A stretch of 64,000 nucleotides of DNA from Paracoccaceae bacterium (GCA_028285485.1 JANQPC010000064.1:62001-126000), one strand, 5' to 3'. Shown: positions 44,941-55,355, counted from the stretch's first letter. Notes: generated from the sequence alone by a model not told the origin. Translations and numbers: made by a program.

Positions 44941-46458
44941 ATGGATTTCGGTTTCACAACAGCGGCCTACGTCGTCGCGGCAGTTCTCTTCATCCTCTCG
45001 CTCGGCGGGCTATCGGGGCAGGAGAGCGCCAAGCGCGCCGTGTGGTACGGCATCGTGGGCATGTTCATCGCGGTCGTGGCCACGCTGATCGGCCCGGGGC
45101 ACGGGCTTTGGATCCTCTCGCTGATCCTGATCGCGCTGGGGGCCGGGGTGGGCTACCAGCTTGCCACCAAGGTCGAGATGACCCAGATGCCAGAGCTTGT
45201 GGCGATCATGCATTCGCTCGTGGGGCTCGCGGCAGTATTCGTGGGCTTCAACGCCGATATCATGATCAATATCGTATCGGGCCTCTTCACCGAAACGGGC
45301 GGCACATTGGGCGCGGTGGGCGAGGATGGCTTCACCGCCATCGGCCTGCCGAAGGATGTGTTTGACGGGCTTTCGGCCTTCGGGCAGCTCGTAGCGAAGA
45401 AAAGCGGCGTTGAGATCACCATTCTGCAGGTGGAGCTTGCGTTGGGGATCTGGATCGGCGCGGTGACCTTCACGGGCTCCGTCGTGGCCTATGGCAAGCT
45501 TTCGGGGAACTCCAGCAGGCTGCCCTTCAAGATCGACACCAGCGCCAAGCAGCTACCGGGCGGGCATCTTCTGAACGCTGCGGCAGCGGCGCTCTCACTT
45601 CTGCTCCTCTTCCTCTATCTCGGCGGGTCGGGCAGCTGGACGCTTGTACTTCTCACCCTCGCCGCGCTCTTTATCGGCTATCACCTGATCATGGGGATCG
45701 GCGGGGCGGATATGCCCGTCGTCGTTTCGATGCTGAACAGCTATTCGGGCTGGGCGGCCGCGGCGATCGGCTTCTCGCTCGGCAATGATCTTCTGATCGT
45801 TGTGGGCGCGCTTGTGGGCTCCTCGGGCGCGATCCTTTCCTACATCATGTGCAAGGCGATGAACCGCTCGTTCGTCAGCGTGATCCTCGGCGGTTTTGGC
45901 GGCGCGGCGGGCGAACAGATGGCGGTTGAGGGCGAACAGATCGCCATCGATGCCGATGGCGTGGCCGCAACGCTGAACGAAGCCGATAGCGTGATCATCG
46001 TGCCCGGCTACGGCATGGCCGTGGCGCAGGCGCAGCAGGCGGTCAGCGAGCTGACCCGCAAGCTGCGCGCCGCGGGCAAGGAGGTGCGATTTGCCATCCA
46101 TCCCGTTGCGGGCCGCCTGCCGGGGCACATGAACGTGCTTCTTGCCGAGGCCAAGGTGCCCTACGACATCGTGCTGGAGATGGAGGAGATCAACGACGAT
46201 TTCCCCGAAACCGACGTGGTGATCGTGATCGGGTCCAATGACATCGTGAACCCAGCGGCGCAGGACGATCCAAACTCACCCATCGCGGGCATGCCGGTGC
46301 TTGAGGTATGGAAGGCCAAGCAGGTTTTCGTTTCAAAACGCGGCCAGGGCACGGGCTATTCCGGTATCGAGAACCCGCTTTTCTACAAAGACAACACGCG
46401 GATGTTCTACGGCGATGCGAAAGCCTCGCTCGATACGCTTCTGCCGAAGGTCGAGTAA
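44941..46458 (+). CDS. pntB: NAD(P) transhydrogenase subunit beta
   Basis: 505 residues, 15 bases after pntA with GGGGGCG ahead. About nine membrane helices, then the NADP(H)-binding d[37 protein letters not shown] and [12 protein letters not shown]. It is about 40 residues longer than E. coli PntB; the surplus appears to lie in an early loop (around residues 115-150, [19 protein letters not shown]) between membrane segments. Operon partner of pntA. Confidence 0.95.
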   Translation: MDFGFTTAAYVVAAVLFILSLGGLSGQESAKRAVWYGIVGMFIAVVATLIGPGHGLWILSLILIALGAGVGYQLATKVEMTQMPELVAIMHSLVGLAAVFVGFNADIMINIVSGLFTETGGTLGAVGEDGFTAIGLPKDVFDGLSAFGQLVAKKSGVEITILQVELALGIWIGAVTFTGSVVAYGKLSGNSSRLPFKIDTSAKQLPGGHLLNAAAAALSLLLLFLYLGGSGSWTLVLLTLAALFIGYHLIMGIGGADMPVVVSMLNSYSGWAAAAIGFSLGNDLLIVVGALVGSSGAILSYIMCKAMNRSFVSVILGGFGGAAGEQMAVEGEQIAIDADGVAATLNEADSVIIVPGYGMAVAQAQQAVSELTRKLRAAGKEVRFAIHPVAGRLPGHMNVLLAEAKVPYDIVLEMEEINDDFPETDVVIVIGSNDIVNPAAQDDPNSPIAGMPVLEVWKAKQVFVSKRGQGTGYSGIENPLFYKDNTRMFYGDAKASLDTLLPKVE

Positions 46459-46502
46459 CCGGCTAACGGGGCCAAGCTACCGTGGCCAATCTCGGGGCTA
46501 AC

Positions 46503-47894
46503 CTACCAGGGCCCGTGGTGGCCCTCGCCGCCGTCGATGCGCGCGAAGCCGTGCGCGCCAAAGAAATCCCGCTGGGCCTGAATAAGATCCGTCGTCCCCC
46601 GGGCGGTGCGCATGGTGTCATAAAACCCGATGGCCGCCGCCATCGCGGGCATCGGCAGCCCGGCGGCCAGCCCGCAGGTAACCACCCGGCGCAGCGCCGG
46701 CATCCCTTCGGCCAGGCGCCCCACAAATCGCGGCGCGAAGATGAGCTGGCCGTGGGGCAGGCCCTCCCGCACTGCGCTTGCGATATCGTCGAGAAGTGCA
46801 GATCGGATGATGCAGCCCGCGCGCCAGATCTCGGCAATCCGCGCCAGATCGAGGCCCCACTCGTATTCTTCAGAGGCCGCCGCCAATAGCGCCATTCCTT
46901 GAGCATAGCCGATGATCCGCGCAGCCAGCAGCGCCTCTTCAAGATCGCTATCCAGAACCGGGTGGCATTTCCCTTCGGGCGCCGCCAGGATTTCGGCCCC
47001 CGCCGCACGCGCCTCGCGCGCCGCCGACCAGGAGCGCGCCGCCACCGCCGCCTCGATGGCGGTGGCCGATTGGCCGAGCGTCAGCGCCTCGATCAGCGTC
47101 CAGCGCCCCGTGCCCTTCTGCCCGGCGGCGTCAACGATCATCTCCACCATCGGGCGTTTGGTTTCGGGATCTTTCGCTGCCAGAACGGCTGCGGAGATTT
47201 CCACGAGATAGGAATGAAGCGGCCCGCCATTCCATTCGGCAAACAGCTCGGCGATCTGGCCCGGCGCGCGGCCCTGCCCGTCGCGCAACATGCCATAGAC
47301 TTCGGCGATCAGCTGCATATCGGCATATTCGATCCCGTTATGGACCGTCTTCACGAAGTGCCCGGCGCCATCGGGGCCAAGATGCGCCGCGCAGGGTTCA
47401 TCCTTGTAGCGCGCCGCGATTGCCTCGACGATCTCCTCAATCGGGGCGTAGCTTTCCGCAGGCCCGCCAACCATGATCGACGGCCCGTGCCGCGCGCCGT
47501 CTTCGCCGCCCGACACGCCCATGCCGATAAAGTTGAACCCCTGCCGGGCAAGATCGGCCTCGCGGCGGCGCGTATCGTGAAAGTTGGCATTCCCGGCGTC
47601 GATAATAAGATCGCCCTTTTCGAGATGGGGCAGCAGGCCCTCGATCACGGCATCGACGGGATCGCCCGCAGGCACCATCGCAATCACGGCGCGGGGCGTT
47701 TCCAATGCGCCAGCAAGCGCCTCGAAGCTTTCGGTCGCCGTTATCGCCTCGGCCAGCGGGCCCGCCTCATCCAGAAACGCGCGCGTGCGCTCCGTGCTGC
47801 GGTTATGCACCGCGATGGGATAGCCCTTCTCGGCGATGTTAAGCGCCAGGGCCGCGCCCATCGTTCCAAGCCCGGTAAGTCCGATCCGTGCCAT
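46503..47894 (-). CDS. gnd: 6-phosphogluconate dehydrogenase, decarboxylating
   Basis: 463 residues. Rossmann motif GLGTMGAALALN, the conserved GMGVSGGEDGARHGPSIM and the catalytic segment GAGHFVKTVHNGIEYADMQ are intact. It converts 6-phosphogluconate to ribulose-5-phosphate with release of CO2 and NADPH, the oxidative pentose phosphate step. Tail-to-tail with pntB, so two NADPH-forming systems lie side by side. The zwf and edd genes are not in the window. Confidence 0.94.
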   Translation of the reverse strand: MARIGLTGLGTMGAALALNIAEKGYPIAVHNRSTERTRAFLDEAGPLAEAITATESFEALAGALETPRAVIAMVPAGDPVDAVIEGLLPHLEKGDLIIDAGNANFHDTRRREADLARQGFNFIGMGVSGGEDGARHGPSIMVGGPAESYAPIEEIVEAIAARYKDEPCAAHLGPDGAGHFVKTVHNGIEYADMQLIAEVYGMLRDGQGRAPGQIAELFAEWNGGPLHSYLVEISAAVLAAKDPETKRPMVEMIVDAAGQKGTGRWTLIEALTLGQSATAIEAAVAARSWSAAREARAAGAEILAAPEGKCHPVLDSDLEEALLAARIIGYAQGMALLAAASEEYEWGLDLARIAEIWRAGCIIRSALLDDIASAVREGLPHGQLIFAPRFVGRLAEGMPALRRVVTCGLAAGLPMPAMAAAIGFYDTMRTARGTTDLIQAQRDFFGAHGFARIDGGEGHHGPW

Positions 47895-48043
47895 GTATCC
47901 TCCCCACGTGCCATGCCGCTTTGAGGCAAACTATGGTGTGGCCCGAGATGCGCAAGAGCCCCGCGGCCCGGCAATTACGGGCTCGCCTTTTGCCGCCAAT
48001 ACCGCGAAACTCCCCCGAGGCACTGCAGGCAAGAGGCACACAC

Positions 48044-48274
48044 ATGGGTGTGATGGAAGACGTCACCGATGATCTGGCGCAACTGGCGCTGAAGCTCGAA
48101 GAGCAGACGGGCGACGAAAAGGTCATCAACAAGATCGCGGACGCGCTTGGAAATTCCTCCCCGACCATGGAAGAAACCTTTCTGACCGCCGTGCGGATCC
48201 GGCGGGCCGAGCGGCGCGCGCGGGCGGTGATCGCCGAGATCGCCGGGTCTGCCCTTCCGGCACCGGAAAAATGA
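48044..48274 (+). CDS. Small cytoplasmic protein, 76 residues, unknown
   Basis: ATG at 48044 with AGAGG upstream; a second ATG three codons later is possible. Acidic N-terminal half (MEDVTDDLAQLALKLEEQTGDE), then IADALGNSSPTMEETFLTAVRIRRAERRARAV. All helical in appearance, no signal peptide. I recall similar short proteins in Rhodobacterales but no function. Codon use matches the surroundings. A hairpin that could terminate it follows at 48370. Confidence 0.68.
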   Translation: MGVMEDVTDDLAQLALKLEEQTGDEKVINKIADALGNSSPTMEETFLTAVRIRRAERRARAVIAEIAGSALPAPEK

Positions 48275-48369
48275 TCTCTGGCGCCGTGGCCGCGTTCGGT
48301 TTATGGAGCCTCCATGCTTGATCGGACCGTGCATATCCTCCGACGCCGACGCTGAACTCAGCGCGCCCT

Positions 48370-48391
48370 CCCCTTGTGGCTGAACAAGGGG
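48370..48391. terminator. Perfect hairpin between the 76-residue gene and argD
   Basis: CCCCTTGT (48370-48377) pairs with ACAAGGGG (48384-48391), loop GGCTGA. There is no T run, so termination strength is uncertain. TTGACA at 48405-48410 could be the -35 of argD, but no good -10 is seen. Confidence 0.45.
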
Positions 48392-48461
48392 CCCTTCCCA
48401 TTCGTTGACATGCCCCCCATGCCGCTGGCACCTCTGGGGCCCATTGCAAAGGAACGCTTCG

Positions 48462-49646
48462 ATGATCCCCGCGATCTTGCCCACCTATAACCGCGCACCC
48501 CTCGCCTTTACCCATGGGAACGGTAGTTGGCTGGTTGCGGAGGATGGGGCGCGATACCTTGATCTTGCCGCCGGGATCGCGGTGAACGCGTTGGGCCACG
48601 CCCACCCCGCGCTTGTGGAGACCCTCGCGGCTCAGGCCGGCAAGCTCTGGCATACGTCAAACCTCTACCAGATCCCCGAACAGCAGGCGCTGGCAGAACG
48701 GCTGGTGGAGGCGACCTTTGCCGATACCGTGTTTTTCACCAATTCGGGCACAGAAGCCTGCGAGCTTGCCGTGAAGATGGCGCGGAAGTACTGGCATGAA
48801 GCCGGGCAACCTGAGCGCACAGATATAATTACCTTCGAGGGCGCGTTTCACGGCCGCTCCTCCGCCGCCATCGCCGCAGCCGGATCGGAGAAGATGACCA
48901 AGGGGTTCGGGCCGCTTCTGCCCGGTTTCGTGCATGTGCCCTTTGGCGATCACGATGCGCTGACGGCCGCGATCAGCGATACTGTCGGCGCGATCCTGAT
49001 CGAGCCGGTGCAGGGCGAAGGAGGCATCCGCCCGGTGCCCGACCAGTGCCTCAAGGGCCTGCGCGATCTCTGCGACAGCCATGGCATCCTGCTCATCTTC
49101 GATGAGGTGCAGTGCGGCATCGGGCGGACGGGCCGCCTGTTCGCCCATGAATGGGCCGGTGTGACGCCTGACATCATGATGGTGGCCAAGGGCATCGGCG
49201 GGGGCTTCCCGCTCGGCGCCGTGCTTGCCACCGAGGCCGTGGGGCAGGCGATGAGCACAGGCACGCATGGCTCCACCTATGGCGGCAACCCACTGGGCTG
49301 CGCCATCGGCGCGAAGGTGATGGAAATCGTAGGGGAAGAGGCGTTTCTCGCCGATGTGCGCCGTAAAGCAGGGTTGTTGCGCCAACGGCTCGAAGGGCTC
49401 GTGGCCAGCCACCCGGATGTGTTCGAGGAGGTGCGCGGATCGGGCCTGATGCTGGGCCTCAAATGCAAGGTGGCGAACACCGAGGTCGCCGCCGCAGGCC
49501 ATGCGGCGCATATTCTCACGGTTCCGGCGGCGGATAACGTGCTGCGCCTTCTTCCGGCGCTCACGATTTCTGACGATGAGATTGGCGAAGCGGTGCTGCG
49601 GCTTGATCGGGCCGCAACATCGCTGAAAGCCACCCAACCGGCATGA
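48462..49646 (+). CDS. argD: Acetylornithine aminotransferase
   Basis: 394 residues from the ATG at 48462 with AAAGGA ahead. Class III PLP aminotransferase: [20 protein letters not shown], the [11 protein letters not shown] and [13 protein letters not shown] blocks, and the PLP lysine in [15 protein letters not shown]. It makes N-acetylornithine in arginine synthesis and may also act on succinyl-diaminopimelate. Followed by argF 13 bases later, as usual in alphaproteobacteria. Confidence 0.95.
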   Translation: MIPAILPTYNRAPLAFTHGNGSWLVAEDGARYLDLAAGIAVNALGHAHPALVETLAAQAGKLWHTSNLYQIPEQQALAERLVEATFADTVFFTNSGTEACELAVKMARKYWHEAGQPERTDIITFEGAFHGRSSAAIAAAGSEKMTKGFGPLLPGFVHVPFGDHDALTAAISDTVGAILIEPVQGEGGIRPVPDQCLKGLRDLCDSHGILLIFDEVQCGIGRTGRLFAHEWAGVTPDIMMVAKGIGGGFPLGAVLATEAVGQAMSTGTHGSTYGGNPLGCAIGAKVMEIVGEEAFLADVRRKAGLLRQRLEGLVASHPDVFEEVRGSGLMLGLKCKVANTEVAAAGHAAHILTVPAADNVLRLLPALTISDDEIGEAVLRLDRAATSLKATQPA

Positions 49647-49659
49647 GGGGGCACACAAA

Positions 49660-50586
49660 ATGAGCCACTTCCTCGACATTCACAAAACCGATGATGCCGA
49701 GCTGCGGAAAATCATGGAGGCCGCCCATGCGATGAAGGCTGCGCGGGCGGGCAGGCCGAAAGGCGCAACTGATGACGATCATCCGCTCGCCGGGCGGATC
49801 GTAGCGTTGGTTTTCGAAAAGCCGTCCACCCGCACCCGTGTGTCATTCGATGTGGGCGTGCGGCAGATGGGCGGGCAAACCCTGGTGCTTTCGGGCCAGG
49901 ATATGCAGCTTGGCCACGGCGAAACCATCGCAGATACCGCGCGCGTGCTGTCGCGTTATGTGGATCTGATCATGTTGCGCACGTTTCGGGAAGACACGCT
50001 TCTGGAGCTGGCCGAACATGCCACCGTGCCGGTGATCAACGGGCTGACTGATCGCACCCATCCCTGCCAGATCATGGCAGACATCATGACCTTCGAGGAA
50101 CATCGCGGGCCGATTGCAGGCAAGAAGGTTGTCTGGGCGGGGGATGGCAACAATGTCTGCGCCTCGTTCTTGCATGCCGCCGCGCCCTTCGGGTTTGAGC
50201 TCACGATCTCGGGGCCCGAACAGCTTGATCCCGAGCCTGAGTTTGTGCAGGGCGCACGGGCGCAGGGCGCCTCCGTCACATTCGACCGCAATCTCGAAAC
50301 CGCGGTTGCGGGGGCGGATCTGATCGTGGCCGATACCTGGGTTTCGATGCATGATGCGGCCTCAACCCGCGAGCGGCGCCATAACCTTCTGCGCCCCTAT
50401 CAGGTGAACGAAGACCTGATGGCACTGGCCAAGCCCGAGACGCTCTTCATGCATTGCCTGCCCGCGCATCGCGAGGAAGAGGTGACAAGCGCGGTGATGG
50501 ACGGGCCGCATTCCGTGATCTTCGACGAGGCGGAAAACCGGCTTCACGCCCAAAAGGCGATCCTGCGGTGGTGCCTTGGGGTGTAA
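49660..50586 (+). CDS. argF: Ornithine carbamoyltransferase
   Basis: 308 residues with GAGGGGG before the ATG. Carbamoyl-phosphate motif [13 protein letters not shown], then [11 protein letters not shown] and the ornithine-site [11 protein letters not shown]. It forms citrulline from ornithine and carbamoyl phosphate. Second gene of argDF. A hairpin AAGGCCA/TGGCCTT (50597-50621) follows the stop but lacks a T run. Confidence 0.96.
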   Translation: MSHFLDIHKTDDAELRKIMEAAHAMKAARAGRPKGATDDDHPLAGRIVALVFEKPSTRTRVSFDVGVRQMGGQTLVLSGQDMQLGHGETIADTARVLSRYVDLIMLRTFREDTLLELAEHATVPVINGLTDRTHPCQIMADIMTFEEHRGPIAGKKVVWAGDGNNVCASFLHAAAPFGFELTISGPEQLDPEPEFVQGARAQGASVTFDRNLETAVAGADLIVADTWVSMHDAASTRERRHNLLRPYQVNEDLMALAKPETLFMHCLPAHREEEVTSAVMDGPHSVIFDEAENRLHAQKAILRWCLGV

Positions 50587-50667
50587 CACCGGCGCAAAGG
50601 CCATGTGCCGAACGTGGCCTTGGGGTAACCCGGCCCGGCCCTTAGCGCGGGCTCGGTTGGCTTGGCC

Positions 50668-50695
50668 TTGTATCCCGCGTTGGCGCGACTAAAAT
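50668..50695 (+). promoter_or_regulatory. gcrA: Promoter of gcrA
   Basis: TTGTAT (50668-50673) and TAAAAT (50690-50695) spaced by 16 bases. No GANTC methylation site was seen between this and the start codon. Confidence 0.6.
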
Positions 50696-50713
50696 AAGGG
50701 ATGGTCAAGTTTC

Positions 50714-50740
50714 AAAGCGGCTCGCAAGCGGGCCGCTTTT
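50714..50740 (+). promoter_or_regulatory. gcrA: Terminator-like hairpin in the gcrA leader
   Basis: AAAGCGGC (50714-50721) pairs with GCCGCTTT (50732-50739), and the T run reads TTTT at 50737-50740. It ends 20 bases before the ATG and downstream of the probable gcrA promoter, so it could attenuate gcrA or stop transcripts arriving from argF. Confidence 0.55.
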
Positions 50741-50759
50741 CAGATGGGAAACCCGCTTA

Positions 50760-51296
50760 ATGTCGTGGACCGATGAACGCGTCGAGCTCTTGAAGAAGAT
50801 GTGGGGCGAAGGCCAGTCGGCCAGCCAGATTGCAAAAGAACTTGGCGGGGTTACGCGGAACGCGGTGATTGGCAAGGTGCACCGCCTGGGGCTTTCGAAC
50901 CGCTCCGGCGCCGCCCCGGCCAAGACCGCCAAGGACAAGCCCGCCGCAAAGGCGGAAGCGCCCGCGGAGAAAGCCGAAGAGGTGCGCGCCGAGCGTCCGG
51001 CACCGCCGCCTGCACGCAAACAGATCATTCCGGCAGGTCAGCCCTTGCCGCCGCAGCCTTCGGCCAATGAAATCAGCCCCGAAGCGCTGGCCAGCGTGCG
51101 GGAAGTCGAAAAGAAATCGCGTAAAATCAGCTTGATGGAGTTGACGGAACGCACCTGCAAATGGCCCATCGGCGATCCGGCCACGGATGATTTCTGGTTT
51201 TGCGGCCTGCCCGTGCAACAGGGCAAACCCTATTGCGAGGCGCATGTCGGCGTGGCGTTCCAGCCGATGTCCAGCCGGCGCGACAGGCGCCGCTAA
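50760..51296 (+). CDS. gcrA: Cell cycle regulator GcrA
   Basis: 178 residues. The N-terminal 45 residues (SWTDERVELLKKMWGEGQSASQIA, VTRNAVIGKVHRLGLSNR) are the GcrA DNA-binding helix-turn-helix. A Lys/Ala/Pro-rich linker of about 60 residues leads to the C-terminal sigma-70-interacting domain (ERTCKWPIGDPATDDFWFCG, then PYCEAHVGVAFQP). In Caulobacter GcrA works with sigma-70 at promoters carrying CcrM-methylated GANTC sites to drive S-phase genes. It is restricted to alphaproteobacteria, which supports the taxonomic call. Confidence 0.95.
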   Translation: MSWTDERVELLKKMWGEGQSASQIAKELGGVTRNAVIGKVHRLGLSNRSGAAPAKTAKDKPAAKAEAPAEKAEEVRAERPAPPPARKQIIPAGQPLPPQPSANEISPEALASVREVEKKSRKISLMELTERTCKWPIGDPATDDFWFCGLPVQQGKPYCEAHVGVAFQPMSSRRDRRR

Positions 51297-51297
51297 C

Positions 51298-51317
51298 CCC
51301 GGGCCGAAAAGCCCGGG
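51298..51317. terminator. Hairpin between convergent gcrA and a small gene
   Basis: CCCGGGC (51298-51304) pairs with GCCCGGG (51311-51317), loop CGAAAA, immediately after the gcrA stop. There is no T run on the plus side. Confidence 0.55.
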
Positions 51318-51325
51318 ATTCCTGT

Positions 51326-51574
51326 TCAAAAGAGTTGCGGCGGCAGCTTTGGCGGCAATGTCGGCAGGCGCCGCGGGCGCTCCACCGGCGGCAGGCCCAC
51401 ATCGTTTCGCAGATAGGGCGGCAGCGTGTCTGCCGAGATCGGCCTGCGCTTCGGCGCCAGCGGCAGGCGCTTCACTGCGGCCCAAAGCACCGCCCAGGCC
51501 CCGTATCGCGCAATGATCGGCGAAATTGCGGTGTTTAAGGTAACGGGTGCACCATCCCGAATAGTTTTGATCAT
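51326..51574 (-). CDS. Small basic protein with DUF1127-like motif, 82 residues
   Basis: ATG at 51572-51574 with GGGGAAAGACAG just upstream. A mildly hydrophobic segment (ISPIIARYGAWAVLWAAV) precedes ISADTLPPYLRNDVGLPP, which resembles the short L-x-x-L-R-x-D-I/V-G-L signature of DUF1127 small proteins. The C-terminus is Pro-rich. DUF1127 proteins in Rhodobacter relatives are tied to stress and small-RNA regulation, but membership here is tentative. A tiny ORF and a hairpin precede it on the same strand. Confidence 0.6.
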   Translation of the reverse strand: MIKTIRDGAPVTLNTAISPIIARYGAWAVLWAAVKRLPLAPKRRPISADTLPPYLRNDVGLPPVERPRRLPTLPPKLPPQLF

Positions 51575-51690
51575 CTGTCTTTCCCCGCCATGCCTTGCGC
51601 ATGGGGCGGAGCCTCTGACTTGGAGAAAACGGGCGATGAGGCGCCGAAGTCGCGGGCCGCGAGGGCCCGAAGCGCTAGTTCATCGCTGTT

Positions 51691-51710
51691 GAGAAAGCGC
51701 CCTCGGGCGC
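51691..51710 (-). terminator. Terminator/attenuator-like hairpin after the tiny ORF
   Basis: On the minus strand GCGCC-CGAG-GGCGC (51710-51697) is followed by TTTCTC (51696-51691). It begins 11 bases after the stop of the 24-codon ORF and well before the DUF1127-like gene. Confidence 0.5.
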
Positions 51711-51720
51711 GGTTTGGCTT

Positions 51721-51795
51721 TTACGCGCCGCGTCGCGCGCCAAGCATCACCGAACGAGTGCCGCGAAGGTGTGGCTGTGCTGCGAGTACTGACAT
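51721..51795 (-). CDS. Tiny ORF, 24 residues, with a very strong ribosome site
   Basis: Start ATG at 51793-51795, stop TAA at 51721-51723. AGAAGGAGGG lies at an ideal distance before the ATG. The peptide starts MSVLAAQPHLRGTR and ends ARRGA, with four arginines and one His. A terminator-like hairpin follows within 11 bases, so it could be a leader peptide or a free-standing micro-protein. Not recognised. The preceding asmA terminator implies its own promoter in 51796-51860. Confidence 0.5.
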   Translation of the reverse strand: MSVLAAQPHLRGTRSVMLGARRGA

Positions 51796-51857
51796 CGTGC
51801 GCCCTCCTTCTGAAAATGCGAGCGTTTCGGTGCCGCGGTCTTAGGCGAGAGCGGCGC

Positions 51858-51882
51858 GAAAACCAAGGAAAAGTTCTTGGTT
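51858..51882 (-). terminator. Rho-independent terminator of the AsmA gene
   Basis: AACCAAG (51882-51876 on the minus strand) pairs with CTTGGTT (51867-51861), loop AACTTTTC, with T residues continuing to 51859. The stem starts inside the stop codon. Confidence 0.65.
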
Positions 51883-53842
51883 AGTCGAAAAGGCTGCGCA
51901 AACCGCGCTTCAGTTCTTCCTCAACCTTATCCTTGATCGCCTCTTCGGGATCGGGCGATTGATCGGTAAGCCCCAGTTCCTCAACGGCTTTCTGCTTGAG
52001 ATCCTCTTCAAGCTCATCGCGCGCCTGCTCGATCTCCTCATCCAGGCGATCGCGCGCAAGGCTTTCGAGATCAAGCTGAAAGCGGGGGGCAGACCAGGCG
52101 CCGGAGATGCGGAGGGGAATCGAAAGGCCGTCATCCTCCTGCGACAGAAGCCGCGGCACGATCCGCATGTCTAGCGATTGGCCGCCAAGGTTTACGCTGC
52201 CGCCGCCCGTGGCGGTGAAGAGCGGTGCATCCACATCCAGCGTATCGTAGATCACCACGCCATCGACAATCCGGAAGGTTGCCCCGATCGAGTTGAAGAT
52301 CGTGCTGGCACCGGCCCCCACGAAGGATGTGTCGAGGTTGCGGAGCATGCCCACAAGATCCAGGCCGCGAAGCTCGCCCGTTCCAAGGCTAATCCGGCCC
52401 TGACCGTCCAGCGAGTTCATGAGTGCGTTCATCGAGTTGCCAACACCCAGAACCTCGATCTCCATATCCCCCAGCGCGATCAGGCGATCGAAATCGAGAA
52501 GCTCCGAGAAGAGTCGGGCGATGGCGATGGCCGAACCGGCAAGATCGGCGCTGGCCGAAAGCCCGCCGCGCCCGTTCAGAACGATCTGTCCCGCCACCTG
52601 CCCGTCATAGGCATTGAGTTCATCAATCCGGGTTACGAGGCGCGAATTGTCGAGCGTTGCGAAGATCCGCGTCGCCCCAAGCTGCGAGGTGCCAAGCGCG
52701 ATGGACGTGGCCGAAAGCCCGATCTCGGCATCCGCCGCGCCAAGGCCGGACACATCGATGGGGTCTGTTGACCAGCCTCCGCCCGCCGCCGCATCGCCAT
52801 CTGTGGCGGGCGCCTCCGCTTCCCCGCCGCCGAGGGCGGAGAGATCGAGCGCACCGGCCGCGATCTGGCCGGTGATCTTCGGGCGCGGGCCATCGAGCGC
52901 CACCGTCAGATCGCCCGTGAGCCGGTTTTGATCAAGCACGAAGGTGGCGCCCGAAATCGAGGCTTGTGTGCCGGAATAAGCCACATCGCCCGTAACGGCG
53001 ATTGCGTTCTGGCCCAGCCCCTCCGGCAAGGCCGGGGCGGGCTGGCCTATCGCGGCGAATAGCGCGGGCATATCGGAAAGATCGGCATCAACCTTGCCCG
53101 CAATGCGCGTGAAATCGGCACCGACCTGGCCGGAATAACCAATTGAGGAGCCGCCGACGGCAAGCGCGATCTCGGCGGCAGACGCGCCTTCGAGCAGCGG
53201 TGCGAAAGCGGCGATCCATATCTCTGCGCTCACGGGCTGGCCATTGGCCGTGGCTTTCAGCGCAATGTCCGCCGGGCCATCGAAGGCGGGCAGGCTGACC
53301 TCGGCCTCAATGCCGGAGAGTTCGGTCACCGCCCCCGCGGCATCGCGAAAACTCAATCGGCCATCGCTGATCGTGGCCTGCGCCAGAGAGAATGCGGGTG
53401 CTGCTGCCTCCTCTGCCGTATCCGCAGGGGCGGCTTCGGCGGTGCCCGCTGCCTCCACCATCTCGAACACCCAGTTGCCCTGACCCTCGGCATTGGTTTC
53501 AAGATCGATCACGGGCGCGATGATCTCGACCGAGTTCACCTCGATATCGCCGCCGATCAGCGCACCCAGATCCACCGATACGGCGATATCCTCGGCGGCA
53601 AGCAGCGGGCCCCGATCGCTCCACTCTGCATTTGCGATCGTCACGGCGCCGGTGCGCACCCCAAGGCTCGGCCAGAGGCTTGGCCGCACATCGCCTTCGA
53701 TTGTCAGCGCGCGGCCCGTGGCGGCTTCGAACCTGTCTTCCACAACCGCCGCGATCCGGTCCGAAGGGATCAGGAAAAAGGCCGCGATCGCAAAAAACGC
53801 AAGGAGGACGAGCACGCCCACAAGCCGCATGATCCAGCGCAT
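51881..53842 (-). CDS. AsmA family protein
   Basis: 653 residues with GGAG before the ATG. N-terminal signal-anchor [23 protein letters not shown], then the AsmA N-terminal domain ([20 protein letters not shown]) and a long beta-rich periplasmic body with Ala/Glu-rich inserts. The AsmA-like C-terminal domain holds [21 protein letters not shown]. The last 60 residues are charged and helical. AsmA-like proteins belong to the bridge-type lipid-transfer superfamily and affect outer-membrane phospholipid and LPS levels. Divergent from rimO by about 118 bases. Confidence 0.9.
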   Translation of the reverse strand: MRWIMRLVGVLVLLAFFAIAAFFLIPSDRIAAVVEDRFEAATGRALTIEGDVRPSLWPSLGVRTGAVTIANAEWSDRGPLLAAEDIAVSVDLGALIGGDIEVNSVEIIAPVIDLETNAEGQGNWVFEMVEAAGTAEAAPADTAEEAAAPAFSLAQATISDGRLSFRDAAGAVTELSGIEAEVSLPAFDGPADIALKATANGQPVSAEIWIAAFAPLLEGASAAEIALAVGGSSIGYSGQVGADFTRIAGKVDADLSDMPALFAAIGQPAPALPEGLGQNAIAVTGDVAYSGTQASISGATFVLDQNRLTGDLTVALDGPRPKITGQIAAGALDLSALGGGEAEAPATDGDAAAGGGWSTDPIDVSGLGAADAEIGLSATSIALGTSQLGATRIFATLDNSRLVTRIDELNAYDGQVAGQIVLNGRGGLSASADLAGSAIAIARLFSELLDFDRLIALGDMEIEVLGVGNSMNALMNSLDGQGRISLGTGELRGLDLVGMLRNLDTSFVGAGASTIFNSIGATFRIVDGVVIYDTLDVDAPLFTATGGGSVNLGGQSLDMRIVPRLLSQEDDGLSIPLRISGAWSAPRFQLDLESLARDRLDEEIEQARDELEEDLKQKAVEELGLTDQSPDPEEAIKDKVEEELKRGLRSLFD

Positions 53843-53960
53843 CGGGGGCTCCTTTCACGGGTCGCCAGAGATTGGCGGGAAGATAGGCGGGGGCGGGCAT
53901 CGCCTCAAGCAGGAACGCGATCACTTTCCTTGGCCCCCGAATGCGCCTATGTGCCCGGGC

Positions 53961-55355
53961 ATGTCTGCAAACCCGCCTGACCTGCGCCCCGATCGCGCGC
54001 GCGCCGCCGTTTCAGAAGCGGCGGTGCCCGGCGCCGCCCGTTCGGGCCAGCCGACCATCGGCATGGTTTCCCTCGGATGCCCCAAGGCGCTGGTAGACAG
54101 CGAGCGCATCCTCACGCGGCTGCGCGCAGAAGGCTATGCCATCTCGCCCGACTATGGCGGCGCCGAGGCGGTGATCGTGAATACCTGCGGGTTCCTCGAC
54201 AGTGCGAAGGCCGAAAGCCTGGAAGCGATTGGCGAGGCCCTGGCGGAGAACGGGCGGGTGATCGTAACGGGCTGCCTTGGGGCAGAGCCCGAGTATATCA
54301 CCGGCGCGCATCCGAGCGTTCTGGCGGTGACCGGCCCGCACCAATACGAGGCCGTTCTCGATGCTGTGCATGCCGCAGTGCCCCCCGCGCCCGATCCCTT
54401 CATCGATCTTCTGCCCGCCTCGGGCGTGACGCTTACGCCGCGCCATTACAGCTACCTCAAAATCTCCGAGGGCTGTAATCACAAGTGCCGCTTCTGCATC
54501 ATCCCCGATATGCGCGGCAAGCTTGCCTCCCGCCCCGCCCACGCGGTGTTGCGCGAGGCGGAGCGGCTGGTGGAGGCCGGCGTGAAGGAGCTACTGGTGA
54601 TCAGCCAGGATACCTCGGCCTATGGTGTGGATCTTCGCCATGCCGAGGCGAACGGGCACCGGGCGCATATCACCGATCTGGCGCGGGATCTGGGCAGCCT
54701 CGGCGCCTGGGTGCGGCTGCATTACGTATACCCCTACCCCCATGTCACCCAGCTTCTCCCGCTGATGGCCGAGGGGCGCGTTCTGCCCTATCTCGATATT
54801 CCGTTCCAGCATGCCCACCCCGATACGCTGCGCCGCATGGCGCGGCCCGCGGCGGCCGAAAAAACGCTGGATCGGATTGCGGAATGGCGCGCGATCTGCC
54901 CGGAGATCACCCTGCGATCCACCTTCATCGTCGGGTATCCCGGCGAGACGGAAGCGGAGTTCCAGGTGCTTCTCGATTGGCTGCAGGAGGCGCAGCTCGA
55001 TCGTGTGGGTTGCTTCCGCTACGAAAACGTGGCTGGCGCGCGGGCCAATGATCTGCCCGATCACGTGCCCGAGGAGATCAAGGAAGAGCGCTGGCACCGG
55101 TTCATGGAAGCCGCGCAGGCAATCTCGGCGGAGAAGCTTGCCGCGAAGGTTGGCCAGCGGCTCGACGTGATCGTAGACGAGGTGGATGAGACAGGGGCGA
55201 CCTGCCGAACGAAGGCCGATGCACCCGAGATTGACGGCCATCTCTTCATCGACGAGGCGTTTGGCGATCTATCGCCAGGCGATATCGTTCCGGTCGAAGT
55301 TGACGACGCGTCCGAGTACGATCTCTGGGGCCGACGCGCGGACTACGCGGGCTAG
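53961..55355 (+). CDS. rimO: Ribosomal protein S12 methylthiotransferase RimO
   Basis: 464 residues from the ATG at 53961; in-frame ATG 53949 is an alternative and neither has a clear Shine-Dalgarno. N-terminal UPF0004 domain ([35 protein letters not shown]: three cluster cysteines), radical-SAM motif [13 protein letters not shown], and a C-terminal TRAM domain. It methylthiolates an Asp of S12 using two 4Fe-4S clusters. The stop overlaps that of hupK by four bases. Confidence 0.96.
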   Translation: MSANPPDLRPDRARAAVSEAAVPGAARSGQPTIGMVSLGCPKALVDSERILTRLRAEGYAISPDYGGAEAVIVNTCGFLDSAKAESLEAIGEALAENGRVIVTGCLGAEPEYITGAHPSVLAVTGPHQYEAVLDAVHAAVPPAPDPFIDLLPASGVTLTPRHYSYLKISEGCNHKCRFCIIPDMRGKLASRPAHAVLREAERLVEAGVKELLVISQDTSAYGVDLRHAEANGHRAHITDLARDLGSLGAWVRLHYVYPYPHVTQLLPLMAEGRVLPYLDIPFQHAHPDTLRRMARPAAAEKTLDRIAEWRAICPEITLRSTFIVGYPGETEAEFQVLLDWLQEAQLDRVGCFRYENVAGARANDLPDHVPEEIKEERWHRFMEAAQAISAEKLAAKVGQRLDVIVDEVDETGATCRTKADAPEIDGHLFIDEAFGDLSPGDIVPVEVDDASEYDLWGRRADYAG

